From Rhodanobacter sp. (GTDB lineage: Bacteria; Pseudomonadota; Gammaproteobacteria; Xanthomonadales; Rhodanobacteraceae), in NCBI GenBank assembly GCA_030148505.1, contig JASBTI010000039.1, positions 1-53,079 on the forward strand: a stretch of DNA of 53,079 nucleotides, given 5' to 3'. Position 1 is the first letter of the stretch. Every line of letters starts with the position of its first letter. This document shows, piece by piece, positions 40,762 through 49,952 of this stretch. The position numbers and the translations under genes are program-made. Under the pieces are notes generated by a model that did not search any database, was not told the DNA's origin, and saw nothing but the letters and a program-made list of their open reading frames with translations.

Positions 40762-42288
40762 GTGCCGATCATCGCCAAAACGGTCGCGCCTACGCCGGTC
40801 GCGAGTTGGCTGGAAACCGCGAAGCCACGCCATTTCTCAAACGCTGAAATCTATGCTTTTCTGGCATCGGCCAAGAAAGCCGATGCGATCTACGATCCGA
40901 TTCGTCGCTGCATCGCCTTTCCCGATCCACCCGACAGTCACTGGTCGCCAGCGGCCGTGCAGGCATATTGTCGCTATCACCTGCAGCCGACGATGTCGTT
41001 CGATACGGTGCAGACCCTGGTCCAGTCGGGGCGGACGGCGGAGCTGGAGAAACTGCTTGCCGCGGCATTGCACGCGCAACAGACACAGCCCGATGCTGCG
41101 GGCTTGCTCGATCGCACGTATTACCACGCCTTCAACAATGGTTCGTTCGACATCCGCCCCACTCTCGATGCGTGGAAGCGAGCGTCGCCGAACAGCGCGT
41201 TCGCGTTCGCTGCCAGTGGCTTCGCCTATGTGGCCATGGCTGCCGATGCTCGCGGCAGCGACCGGATGCGCGATACGCCGCAAAGTCACATCGATGCCAT
41301 GGACCGGTTGTTGACCCAGGCCGAAACCGACTTGCAACGGGCGATCGTGCTCAACCCAGGAATGACACCAGCCTATGTCGGCTTGATCCATGCGCGCATG
41401 CTGGGCGCGAGTCATGCCTCGGTGGTGGCCATGGGGCAGCGTGCGTTAGCCGCCGCGCCGGCGGACTACTCGATCTACTACATGTTGATGGGAGCGGCAG
41501 AACCTCGATGGGGCGGCTCCCTGGCGGCGATGAAGTCCCTCAGTGCGCTGGCGCGCACGCATGCATCTGCCCATCCGCTGCTCACCGCGCTGACGCCGGA
41601 AGAGCCTGCCGAAGAAGCCGATTTCAGCGAATGCAACTGTCATACCGCGGCGCAGCTGGCGCTTTATCCGGCGGCGCTGGATCAGGTCGCCAGTGCACCG
41701 ACGCTCAGTGCCGCGGCACTTGCTGCGGCCGACAGCGGTCACCCGGAACTCTCGGTGGTCTATTTTTCCGAGGCGTTGCGCTTTGATCCGCACCAGCCGG
41801 AGCTGCGTCTGCGTCGCATCCATGACCTGGTCAATTTCGACGAGTCGGCGTGGGCGGTACGCGAGGCCACGGATTTGATCGCCGAAGCCCCGGCTGACAC
41901 CCGTGGGTTGGCGGCGCGCGCATATGCTTACGAGGCACTGGGCAAGTATCCGGAAGCTGAGCATGACTACCTCACGCTAGCATCGAAAAACCCACGCAGC
42001 GCGTGGCCGCTGCTCCAGTTGGGCGACCTCTATGTCAACTGGGAGCACAATTGGAACAAGGGGTGGGATGCCAGCTCGCGGATCATCAGTGACTTTCCGC
42101 AAGCCCCGTATGGCTGGTTGCTGCGCGCGCAGATCCAGCAACAGCAGCCGCGCGCCGGGCTCGCTGACACGGTTAAGTACTTCGCCGCGCATTTCGACAC
42201 CGATCCACAGAACCACAAGATCTTGCTGCAGATGCGCGCGGCACTCGCTCTGCGGTCCGCAGCGGCGCGACAGAAGCATGCGAGGTAG
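40762..42288 (+). CDS. DUF4034-like TPR-type protein, probably missing its N-terminus
   Basis: Long protein (508 aa from GTG 40762) with helical, TPR-like organisation: TDLQRAIVLNPGMTPAYVGLIHARML and AYEALGKYPEAEHDYLTLASKNPRSAWPLLQLGDLYV are typical repeats. The central RTYYHAFNNGSFDIRPTLDAWKRASPNSAFAFAASGFAY stretch resembles DUF4034. No good ribosome binding site precedes the GTG. The in-frame open region continues upstream to a TGA at 40732, beyond which a signal-peptide-like start occurs in the same frame. The protein is therefore probably a remnant, or is expressed without its export signal. Function unknown. Confidence 0.65.
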   Translation: MPIIAKTVAPTPVASWLETAKPRHFSNAEIYAFLASAKKADAIYDPIRRCIAFPDPPDSHWSPAAVQAYCRYHLQPTMSFDTVQTLVQSGRTAELEKLLAAALHAQQTQPDAAGLLDRTYYHAFNNGSFDIRPTLDAWKRASPNSAFAFAASGFAYVAMAADARGSDRMRDTPQSHIDAMDRLLTQAETDLQRAIVLNPGMTPAYVGLIHARMLGASHASVVAMGQRALAAAPADYSIYYMLMGAAEPRWGGSLAAMKSLSALARTHASAHPLLTALTPEEPAEEADFSECNCHTAAQLALYPAALDQVASAPTLSAAALAAADSGHPELSVVYFSEALRFDPHQPELRLRRIHDLVNFDESAWAVREATDLIAEAPADTRGLAARAYAYEALGKYPEAEHDYLTLASKNPRSAWPLLQLGDLYVNWEHNWNKGWDASSRIISDFPQAPYGWLLRAQIQQQQPRAGLADTVKYFAAHFDTDPQNHKILLQMRAALALRSAAARQKHAR

Positions 42289-42386
42289 CGCCTACGAGGG
42301 GCTTCATGCCCTTTCGCGTGCTGACTCGATCGAAGGCAGGGCGCGCTGCGGGTGGTCTGTAATAATACCGAAACGAAAGCTTAAAA

Positions 42387-42401
42387 AATATGTAACATAT
42401 T
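42387..42401. promoter_or_regulatory. AT-rich palindrome upstream of the chemoreceptor promoter
   Basis: AATATGT-A-ACATATT, a perfect 7-bp dyad, within an approximately 65-bp AT-rich tract (42357-42421) that stands out in this GC-rich genome. It lies 20 bp upstream of the sigma-28 -35 box and could be a regulator site or UP-like element. Confidence 0.45.
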
Positions 42402-42421
42402 GAAATAAAAAAGAAAATTGC

Positions 42422-42448
42422 TAAAGTTTCCCGAGGAGTGGCCGAAAG
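42422..42448 (+). promoter_or_regulatory. Sigma-28 (FliA) type promoter of the chemoreceptor gene
   Basis: TAAAGTTT (42422-42429), an exact match to the FliA -35 box, then an 11-bp spacer and GCCGAAAG (42441-42448) against the -10 consensus GCCGATAA. It lies 30 bp before the chemoreceptor ATG, which fits late flagellar/chemotaxis regulation. Confidence 0.8.
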
Positions 42449-42478
42449 CGGAGATATCCTTCATTCGGCAGCCCGATC

Positions 42479-44086
42479 ATGATGCGTCGTCTCTCAGCGC
42501 TCCCCACGCTGACCTTGAAAACCCGCCTGACGCTCAGGCTTATCGGATCCGCCATATTGATGATCATCCTGTGCGCCACGGCGGCGTGGCAGTTGCTGCG
42601 CGCCGATCTCCGCCTGCAGCGGGTGGTAGGAGGCACGCTTGCGCCGGTTGCTGACGTCGGGCAGATCCAGAACGATTACAACGAAATGATGCAAGCCGTG
42701 GTGCATGCCGCCCTGATGCAACTCCCCTCGGCCGTCGCGGATGCCGCCACCACCGTCAAGAGCAGTCGCCTTGACATCCAGCGCCATTGGAAGCCTTTGC
42801 TGCACAGCGGATTGGGGCAGCAAAAACGGCAGCTGCTGAAACTCGCCACCCAACATCGTCGGGAGGCGGATCAGGCGATTGATCGCACCATGAAGCTCCT
42901 GGCCGACGGTCAGTTCGATATCGCGCGGCTTACTCTGGCCAGCGATGTCCAGTCCGCGTTTGTGCCGTTGAAAAGCGATTTTTCCAACCTCTTCGATCAC
43001 GCGCTCGCCACCGGCAGGGAGCAGGTGGCCGCACAACATGCTAATGATCGCCGCGGCCTTGTCGGGCTTCTGGCACTGTTAGGTGTTTCGCTGGGGCTGG
43101 CCAGCTGGGTGGATATGCTGATCATTCGTTCGCTGGGGCTGCGCCTGCAGCAGGCGTGCGCGGTGGCGGACCGGATCACCGCCGGGGTACTTGGCAAGCC
43201 GGTCGAGATCGGCCCGGAGGACGAGATCGGCCAGCTCTTGCGCACGCTATGCACGATGGACGGTCAGTTGGAGAGCGTGGTCGGACAGGTGCGGGAGCGC
43301 GCGGCCACGGTCCGCTCCAGCGCCGTCGCATTGGCCGGCGGCAACGAAGCGCTTAGCCAGCGTACCCAGGCCCAGGCGGTCCATCTCCAAGGGGCTTCCG
43401 CCAGCATGAGCCGGATGGCGGGAGCCGTGGCCGAAAGCGTGGAGCAGGCCGATCAGGCGGACCGGGCGGTGGCGGAGGCACGAACCCAGACACAGCGAGG
43501 TCGTGACGTTGTGGTCGAGGCGATTGCCTCGATGCGCGAAATCGACCGGACCAGCCGCAGCATGTCCGAGATGCTCGATCTGATGGACCAGGTGGCATTC
43601 CAGACCCACATGCTGGCGTTGAACGCCGCGGTGGAGGCCGCCAGGGTCGGCGTGCATGGCCGCGGTTTCAGCGTGGTGGCGCTGGAGGTTCGCGGTTTGG
43701 CGCAACGTGCGAGCCAGGCAGCGAAGGATATCCGGCAGCTTATCGCGGCCAGCGACGAGGCGGTCAGCACTGGAACCCAGTTGGTTGGGCGCGCCGGCAC
43801 TGTTCTTGAGCAGGTTGCCGTCAGCGTGACCCAGCTTTCCGCATGCGTCGCGGCGATGGCGGCGGCCGGGCGGGGGCATGCGCACGATATTGGCCAGGTC
43901 AACCGCGCTGTGGTCGAGATGGACGCGATGACCCGGGAAAACGCCACGCTGGTGGAGCAAGCAGGGGCCTCCAGCAGCCGCATGCGCGAAAGCGCGCTGG
44001 CGCTGCTTCGCGAAGTTGACTTTTTTACCCTGCAGGATGACGTCGACACGCCGTCCGCCGAACGTGCCGATCCCCTTTACGCCTGA
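42479..44086 (+). CDS. Methyl-accepting chemotaxis protein with divergent signalling tip
   Basis: Transmembrane chemoreceptor (535 aa). TM1 is at about 20-40, a periplasmic four-helix-bundle-like domain at 41-195, TM2 at about 197-218, then a HAMP-like segment and a long methylation/signalling coiled coil. The hairpin tip reads [37 protein letters not shown] (in two parts: [34 protein letters not shown]) instead of the usual [28 protein letters not shown], so the conserved Asn and Glu are changed. No C-terminal CheR pentapeptide is seen. A FliA promoter lies upstream. Weak ribosome binding site; ATG 42482 is an alternative. Confidence 0.9.
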   Translation: [535 protein letters not shown]

Positions 44087-44156
44087 ACGAATTAATCGGA
44101 AACAAACGCCAAGCTTGTCTGCACATTCTTTCCATGTCCCCTGGAGTCCATCCCGG

Positions 44157-45986
44157 ATGTCTCCCTTCCTGTATTCCGACCTGCGTGTTTCATCGTTGCT
44201 CGATCAGGCGGTAGCGCAGGGTGGCCTGGCTGCCGTTTTTCAGCCGTTGGTAAGGCTCGATACGCTGGAGGTGGTGGCGCATGAGGGTCTTACCCGACCC
44301 GCCATGGGCCCGGCCGGCCTTTCCGTGGTCGATCTGCTCGACCTGGCGCGCGCCAAGGGCAGGCTTGGCGAATTCGAGCTGCATGCTGCACGCACCGTAT
44401 GCGAGGCGTTCGCGGCCTTGTGCGGCAGCGGGCGGTTGTTGATCAACCTCAGCGTCCACGCCATCCTGCATGGCGGCCTGCATCCCGATGAGGTTGTGGC
44501 CGCGTTGTCGACCTCCGGCATGGATCTGGGACGTATCACGATCGAGATTACCGAACGGGATATCGTCGACAACCCCGCCGAGCTTGCCGATGCCATCGGC
44601 TATCTGCGCGCGCGTGGCGTACGCGTCGCCCTGGATGATTTCGGCAACGGTCATTCCAACTTCCAGATGTGGAACGAGATCCACCCCGAAATCGTCAAGA
44701 TCGACCGCTACCTGATCCATGGCCTGGCCGGCAGCGCGGAGCGCCTGGCGATTGTCCGGGCGCTGTGCCGGGTGGCGGAGACCTTGGGCGCGGAGCTGGT
44801 CGGCGAAGGCGTGGAAGATGCCGCCGACCTGCGCATGATGCGCGAACTGGGCATCACCTATGCGCAGGGTTTTTTGCTGGGAAGGCCGGTGGCCGAGCCG
44901 GTATCCGCAGTGCGCGTCGAAGCGCTGGAAGCCGTCCGCGAACACGCGATTCCGGTGCCGCCACGGCCACGCGGTCCGGTGAATCATCGGCCGATGCACG
45001 CCGGGCATCTGATTGTGCATGCGCCGGCGGTCACCCTGGGACACAGCAACGATCAGGTTGCCGCAATCTTTGCCAGCTACCCGGATCTGCACGCCCTCGC
45101 GGTGGTCGAGGGCGACAGGCCCGTGGGTCTGATCAACCGCCGGCTATTCACCGAGCACCTTGCCAAACCGTTCGCGCGTGAGTTGTTTGGCCGGAAATCC
45201 TGTGCTGCCTTCATGCACAAATCGCCCCTGCTGTGCGATGAGCGTCAGCCGGTGCAGGGCATGGCCGATATTTTGCGAGGCGAAAACCAACGCTATCTGA
45301 TGGACGGTTTCATCATCACCCGGGCGGGTCGCTACCTCGGTCTGGGCACCGGCGAGTCGCTGGTTCGCAGGGTGACCGAGTATCGGTTGGAGGCTGCCCG
45401 TCACGCCAACCCGCTGACCCTCCTGCCCGGCAACATCCCGGTCACCGAACACCTGGCGCGGCTGCTGAGGGGCAAGCGTCCGTTTGTTGCGGCGTATGTG
45501 GATCTCAACGACTTCAAGCCGTTCAACGACCAGTACGGCTATTTTCGCGGGGACGAGATGATCCGGCTGCTCGCCGGAATTTTGCTCGCACAAGCCGACG
45601 CGCAGCGCGACTTCGTCGGCCATATCGGTGGCGACGATTTCCTGCTGCTGTTTCAGAGTGAAGACTGGGAGTTGCGCTGCCACCGGGTAGTGGATGAGTT
45701 CAATCGCCGCTCGGTAGCACTATTCGACCCCGAGCATGTCGCGCTGGGCGGTATCGATGGCGAGGACCGGCGGGGTGTCGCGCAGCGCTTCCCGTTGACC
45801 CGCATCGCGATCGGTGCCGTTTGGGTACAGCCGCCTTTTCCCCGCAGGCCCGAAGCCATCGCCACGCTGGCGGCACGCGCCAAACGCCACGCCAAGCGCG
45901 AGCGGCTCGGCGTGCATGTGATCGCCAGCATCGACTCCGATGCGCTACCGCTCGTATTGACCGTCGAAGACGCCCTCAACGGCTAA
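44157..45986 (+). CDS. EAL-CBS-GGDEF cyclic di-GMP signalling protein
   Basis: Soluble protein (609 aa) with domains in the order EAL (about 1-250), CBS pair (about 280-415) and GGDEF (about 420-600). The EAL catalytic set is present: E43 (motif EGL), N97, E130/E133, D160-D161 (LDDFGNG), K181, E217 and Q237, so phosphodiesterase activity is plausible. The GGDEF signature is GGDDF (491-495) with metal Asp449 (VDLNDFKPFND); the RxxD inhibitory site is absent. The start at 44157 gives the normal N-terminus; the frame upstream overlaps the chemoreceptor gene. CBS domains suggest nucleotide sensing. Confidence 0.9.
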   Translation: MSPFLYSDLRVSSLLDQAVAQGGLAAVFQPLVRLDTLEVVAHEGLTRPAMGPAGLSVVDLLDLARAKGRLGEFELHAARTVCEAFAALCGSGRLLINLSVHAILHGGLHPDEVVAALSTSGMDLGRITIEITERDIVDNPAELADAIGYLRARGVRVALDDFGNGHSNFQMWNEIHPEIVKIDRYLIHGLAGSAERLAIVRALCRVAETLGAELVGEGVEDAADLRMMRELGITYAQGFLLGRPVAEPVSAVRVEALEAVREHAIPVPPRPRGPVNHRPMHAGHLIVHAPAVTLGHSNDQVAAIFASYPDLHALAVVEGDRPVGLINRRLFTEHLAKPFARELFGRKSCAAFMHKSPLLCDERQPVQGMADILRGENQRYLMDGFIITRAGRYLGLGTGESLVRRVTEYRLEAARHANPLTLLPGNIPVTEHLARLLRGKRPFVAAYVDLNDFKPFNDQYGYFRGDEMIRLLAGILLAQADAQRDFVGHIGGDDFLLLFQSEDWELRCHRVVDEFNRRSVALFDPEHVALGGIDGEDRRGVAQRFPLTRIAIGAVWVQPPFPRRPEAIATLAARAKRHAKRERLGVHVIASIDSDALPLVLTVEDALNG

Positions 45987-46061
45987 TCGGGCCGGTGGCA
46001 CGCGACAGCGCCACGCTCGCGGCGGGCGGGTGCTTCACGGCTGCCGGTGCGCGGCCCGAAC

Positions 46062-46439
46062 TCAGAAGCGGCTTTGCCGCATCACCTCATCCACGGCCCC
46101 GAGCAGGCTGCGGCGGTCGTAAGGCTTGGGCAGAAAGATCACGTCGTCGGGAAAGTCTGTAAAGCTGCTGCGCGGATCGCTCGATATCAGCACGATGCGG
46201 ATCTGGCGGGTCATGCGGGCGCGCTGCGTCAGCTCGATGCCATCGATGCCCCCGGGCATATGAATGTCACTGAGCAGCAGGTCGATGTCGGCATCGGCCA
46301 GGAAGATCTCAAGCGCGCGGCTGCCGTTTGCGGTACTGATCACGTGGTAACCGGCGGCCTCCAGTACCAGGGCGGTAACCTCACGGGCATTTTGATCATC
46401 CTCGGCCAGCAGGATGGTCTTGCTCGGCGCCTGTGTCAT
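46062..46439 (-). CDS. Single-domain response regulator
   Basis: CheY-like receiver only (125 aa): acidic pocket E13-D14-D15, phosphoacceptor Asp58 (LLLSDIHMPGG), Ser86/87 and Lys105 (FLPKPYD). The start is the ATG at 46439. It is divergent from the histidine kinase gene with 85 bp between starts, so they probably form a pair. Without an output domain it must act by protein contact or phosphotransfer. Confidence 0.9.
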   Translation of the reverse strand: MTQAPSKTILLAEDDQNAREVTALVLEAAGYHVISTANGSRALEIFLADADIDLLLSDIHMPGGIDGIELTQRARMTRQIRIVLISSDPRSSFTDFPDDVIFLPKPYDRRSLLGAVDEVMRQSRF

Positions 46440-46524
46440 GGTCAATCTTCAGAGAATGGTTCGTGACCATGCCTTGCGTGACGTCAACGTGCAGTGAGGC
46501 CGGATTGCACTATGCTGGCATGCC

Positions 46525-47850
46525 ATGGGATTGCGCGAACGCATGAACGATCTGGAACGCTATCGGCAGCTGATCGGGTTCTCGGCGGATGGCATCCACG
46601 AGCTTGACCTGCAAGGCCATATCACCGGCATCAACGAAAGCGGGTGTGCGATGTTGTGCATTGCCGATCCGGCTGCTGCCATCGGCCAGCCGCTGGCCAG
46701 CTTCTGGCCCGAGTCGGTGCGCCCCACGATCGAGTCGGCCCTGGTGGCCGCGCGTCACAGACAGTCCGTGCAGTTCACCCGGAGTTTGCCGTCGGTGAGC
46801 GAGGAAGACTGCTGGTGGCTGGTCAGCGTGCATCCCTATCTGGACGCGTCCGGGCAGGTCGACGGCATCGCCGTCCTCAGCCACGACATCACCGAGCGCG
46901 TAGAAGCCAAGCTGGCGTTGGACACGGTGATCTACAACCTGCACAAGCGGCTCAACCTCAGCGAGTTGGCCGGTGAACGAGGCGTTGCCCGCAATCAGGT
47001 GTTGGGCAAGCTGCTGGCCGACGCACGGATCGTCCAGAAACAGGGCGACGGGCGCGAGCAGTTGCTGAAGCTGCAGCTGGGTCTGGCCAGCGCTGCACAG
47101 GCGGTGGCTGAGCACGCGTCGCAGCAGGCGCAGAAGAATGAGGCCATCGGCCAATTGGTGGCAGGGCTCTCGCACGATTTTGCCAACATGCTGCAGATCG
47201 CCGTGGTGGCGATCAGCAGCCTCCAGGACGACTCCACCCATCTCACCGACGGCCAGCGGCGCCTGCTCGGCTACAGCATGGATGGGGTGCAGCATGCCTC
47301 GCTGTTGGTCAAGCGCCTGCTGGCGTTTTCCCGCGTACACCGCTTCACCGCCGAGCCGGTCGAGCTGGCCGCCATCGTTCGCGACATCGAGGGTTTCGTC
47401 CGTCACAGCCTGGGTGCCGGCATGGATTTCCAGGTCGAGCCCACCACCACCGAGCTGCCGACACTGAGCGACAACCATTCCATCGAGCAGGCCTTCATCA
47501 ATCTGTGCCTCAACGCGCGCGATGCCTGCAACGGGCAAGGCGCGATCCGCGTGCGTCTGGGTGAGTTGGTGGTCGGCGAGGCGCAGGCCGGGACGCTGCG
47601 GCCAGCGGGTGATTACGTGACCCTGACCGTCACCGACAACGGATGTGGCATGGCCGAGGCGGTGCGCGAGCGGTTGTTTGAGCCGTACTTCACCACCAAG
47701 GCCGAAGGCGCCGGCACCGGCCTGGGTCTGGCCCAGGTGTATGGCGTATTGCGTCAGGCCGGAGGCTTTGTGGATGTCGAGTCTGCACCGGGCCAGGGCA
47801 CCACGATGACCATGGCGTTTCCGCGCTTGCAGGAACCGGCCATCCCCTAG
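46525..47850 (+). CDS. Soluble PAS-domain hybrid-free sensor histidine kinase
   Basis: Cytoplasmic kinase (441 aa) without membrane helices. A PAS domain occupies about 10-128 ([22 protein letters not shown] ... [13 protein letters not shown]), then a coiled linker, the phosphoacceptor His217 in [12 protein letters not shown] box [11 protein letters not shown]1 DNGCGM, F box FEPYFTTK and G2 GTGLGLA. The NML/DFxN arrangement resembles the HWE-independent NtrB-like group. It is likely partner to the divergent receiver protein. PAS suggests sensing of redox, oxygen or a small ligand inside the cell. Confidence 0.9.
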   Translation: MGLRERMNDLERYRQLIGFSADGIHELDLQGHITGINESGCAMLCIADPAAAIGQPLASFWPESVRPTIESALVAARHRQSVQFTRSLPSVSEEDCWWLVSVHPYLDASGQVDGIAVLSHDITERVEAKLALDTVIYNLHKRLNLSELAGERGVARNQVLGKLLADARIVQKQGDGREQLLKLQLGLASAAQAVAEHASQQAQKNEAIGQLVAGLSHDFANMLQIAVVAISSLQDDSTHLTDGQRRLLGYSMDGVQHASLLVKRLLAFSRVHRFTAEPVELAAIVRDIEGFVRHSLGAGMDFQVEPTTTELPTLSDNHSIEQAFINLCLNARDACNGQGAIRVRLGELVVGEAQAGTLRPAGDYVTLTVTDNGCGMAEAVRERLFEPYFTTKAEGAGTGLGLAQVYGVLRQAGGFVDVESAPGQGTTMTMAFPRLQEPAIP

Positions 47851-47921
47851 GAGCTTGGGCCGTAGAACCTTTGGATAGCGAGATTGCGTTATTGCCATAG
47901 GACGGGTCTATCGGAAGGAGC

Positions 47922-47938
47922 GCATAGTGGTTCTATGC
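47922..47938. repeat. Inverted repeat in the hutU upstream region
   Basis: GCATAG (47922-47927) and CTATGC (47933-47938) with a 5-nt loop, in the 252-bp gap between the kinase gene and hutU. It does not match the known HutC operator; a role in hutU regulation or kinase-gene termination is open. Confidence 0.35.
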
Positions 47939-48102
47939 AAGCCTGACGAGAGACTCAGTCTATGGATGAGAGCACAATCGCAGCCCGAAGGTTTCTACCG
48001 CCCACGCTCCTGGCGTGCAACGCCATTCCGGCGCCCGGCCGGTTCGGCCGGTGCGGGTGCTGGCCTATACTCCGGAGGTCTGCCTTGCCGGAGGTTTCAC
48101 CG

Positions 48103-49773
48103 ATGAACGCCCCCACCCGTATCGACACCACGCGCGTCATCCGCGCACCGCGCGGCACCGCGCTCAGCTGCAAGAGCTGGCTCACCGAGGCGCCGTTCCG
48201 CATGCTGCAGAACAACCTCGACCCCGAGGTGGCGGAGAACCCGGCCGAGCTGGTGGTGTACGGCGGCATCGGCCGCGCCGCGCGCAACTGGGAGTGCTTC
48301 GACGCGATCCTGCGCAGCCTGCGTGAGCTGAACGACGACGAAACCTTGCTGGTGCAATCCGGCAAGCCGGTCGGCGTGTTCCGCACCCACAAGGACGCGC
48401 CGCGCGTGCTGATCGCCAACTCCAATCTGGTGCCGGCGTGGGCGACCTGGGAGCACTTCAACGCGCTCGATAAAAAAGGCCTGATGATGTACGGCCAGAT
48501 GACCGCCGGCAGCTGGATCTACATCGGCTCGCAAGGCATCGTGCAGGGCACCTACGAGACCTTCGTCGAGATGGGTCGTCAGCATTACGGCGGCAACTTG
48601 AAGGGGCGCTGGATACTTACCGCGGGCCTGGGTGGCATGGGCGGCGCGCAGCCGCTGGCCGCCAGCCTGGCCGGTGCCTGCAGCCTCAATATCGAATGCC
48701 AGCAGAGCCGCATCGAGATGCGCCTGAAGACCCGCTACGTCGACGAGCAGGCCACCGACCTGGATGACGCGCTGGCGCGCATCGCGAAATACACGGCCGC
48801 CGGTGCGGCGAAGTCGATCGCGCTGCTCGGCAACGCCGCCGACATCCTGCCCGAGCTGGTCGCCCGCGACGTGCGCCCCGACGCCGTCACCGACCAGACC
48901 AGCGCGCACGACCCGGTCAACGGCTACCTGCCACAGGGCTGGACAGTGGAACAGTGGTTCGCGCGCCGCAAGGCCGATCCCGACGGCACCCGCGACGCCG
49001 CCAAGCACTCGATGAAGATCCACGTCGAGGCGATGCTGGCGTTCCACGCCCAGGGCATCCCCACCTTCGACTACGGCAACAACATCCGCCAGATGGCCAA
49101 GGACGAAGGCTGCGAAAACGCGTTCGCCTTCCCCGGCTTTGTGCCCGCCTATGTGCGTCCGCTGTTCTGCCGCGGCATCGGCCCGTTCCGCTGGGTCGCG
49201 TTGTCCGGCGACCCGGAAGACATCTACAAGACCGACCAGAAAGTGAAGGAGCTGATCCCCGACGACAAGCACCTGCACAACTGGCTGGACATGGCGAAAG
49301 AGCGCATCAGCTTCCAGGGCCTTCCCGCACGCATCTGCTGGGTCGGCCTGGGCTTGCGCGACAAGCTCGGTCTCGCCTTCAACGAAATGGTGCGCAACGG
49401 CGAGCTGAAGGCGCCGGTGGTGATCGGGCGCGATCATCTGGATTCGGGGTCGGTGGCGTCCCCGAACCGCGAGACCGAGGCGATGAAGGATAGCTCGGAC
49501 GCGGTGTCCGACTGGCCGTTGCTCAACGCGATGCTCAACGTGGCCGGTGGCGCGACCTGGGTGTCGCTGCATCATGGTGGCGGGGTGGGGATGGGGTATT
49601 CGCAGCATTCCGGGCTCGTCATCGTCTGCGATGGCACCAAGGAAGCGGATGCGCGGATTGCGCGGGTGTTGTGGAACGATCCGGCGACCGGGGTGATGCG
49701 GCATGCGGACGCGGGGTATGAGGATGCTGTCGAGTGTGCCCAGGAGCAGGGGTTGAAGTTGCCGATGGTGTGA
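48103..49773 (+). CDS. hutU: Urocanate hydratase
   Basis: NAD-dependent lyase (556 aa) converting urocanate to 4-imidazolone-5-propionate, second step of histidine degradation. Family blocks: [19 protein letters not shown] (130-148), [10 protein letters not shown] (175-184), [25 protein letters not shown] and [13 protein letters not shown]. The frame is open to 47962, but the ATG at 48103 is preceded by GGAGG and fits the family length. Its product is the substrate of HutI, encoded 18 kb away in this window; hutH is not adjacent. Confidence 0.95.
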   Translation: MNAPTRIDTTRVIRAPRGTALSCKSWLTEAPFRMLQNNLDPEVAENPAELVVYGGIGRAARNWECFDAILRSLRELNDDETLLVQSGKPVGVFRTHKDAPRVLIANSNLVPAWATWEHFNALDKKGLMMYGQMTAGSWIYIGSQGIVQGTYETFVEMGRQHYGGNLKGRWILTAGLGGMGGAQPLAASLAGACSLNIECQQSRIEMRLKTRYVDEQATDLDDALARIAKYTAAGAAKSIALLGNAADILPELVARDVRPDAVTDQTSAHDPVNGYLPQGWTVEQWFARRKADPDGTRDAAKHSMKIHVEAMLAFHAQGIPTFDYGNNIRQMAKDEGCENAFAFPGFVPAYVRPLFCRGIGPFRWVALSGDPEDIYKTDQKVKELIPDDKHLHNWLDMAKERISFQGLPARICWVGLGLRDKLGLAFNEMVRNGELKAPVVIGRDHLDSGSVASPNRETEAMKDSSDAVSDWPLLNAMLNVAGGATWVSLHHGGGVGMGYSQHSGLVIVCDGTKEADARIARVLWNDPATGVMRHADAGYEDAVECAQEQGLKLPMV

Positions 49774-49952
49774 TTTTTGGCGCCAGCCAGCTTTGGCCAT
49801 CACCCTGACGAACGCTGGAATCCGGCGCCCTCGCTCCAATCCGATCTTCACAGCAAGGTAGCGCGTAGAATCTGTTTCAACTGCAGCGAAGTAACGACGC
49901 GGCAGCCTTGCCTTTTGGGAAAAATCGAAACGACCTGGACGAGGTTCGACGC

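Noticed and set aside
46510..47898. 462-codon minus-strand open frame opposite the histidine kinase gene
   Set aside because: The plus-strand frame contains all kinase boxes; the minus frame shows no family features.
48097..49851. 584-codon minus-strand open frame opposite hutU
   Set aside because: Mirror frame of a conserved GC-rich gene, with His/Arg/Gly-rich nonsense translation.
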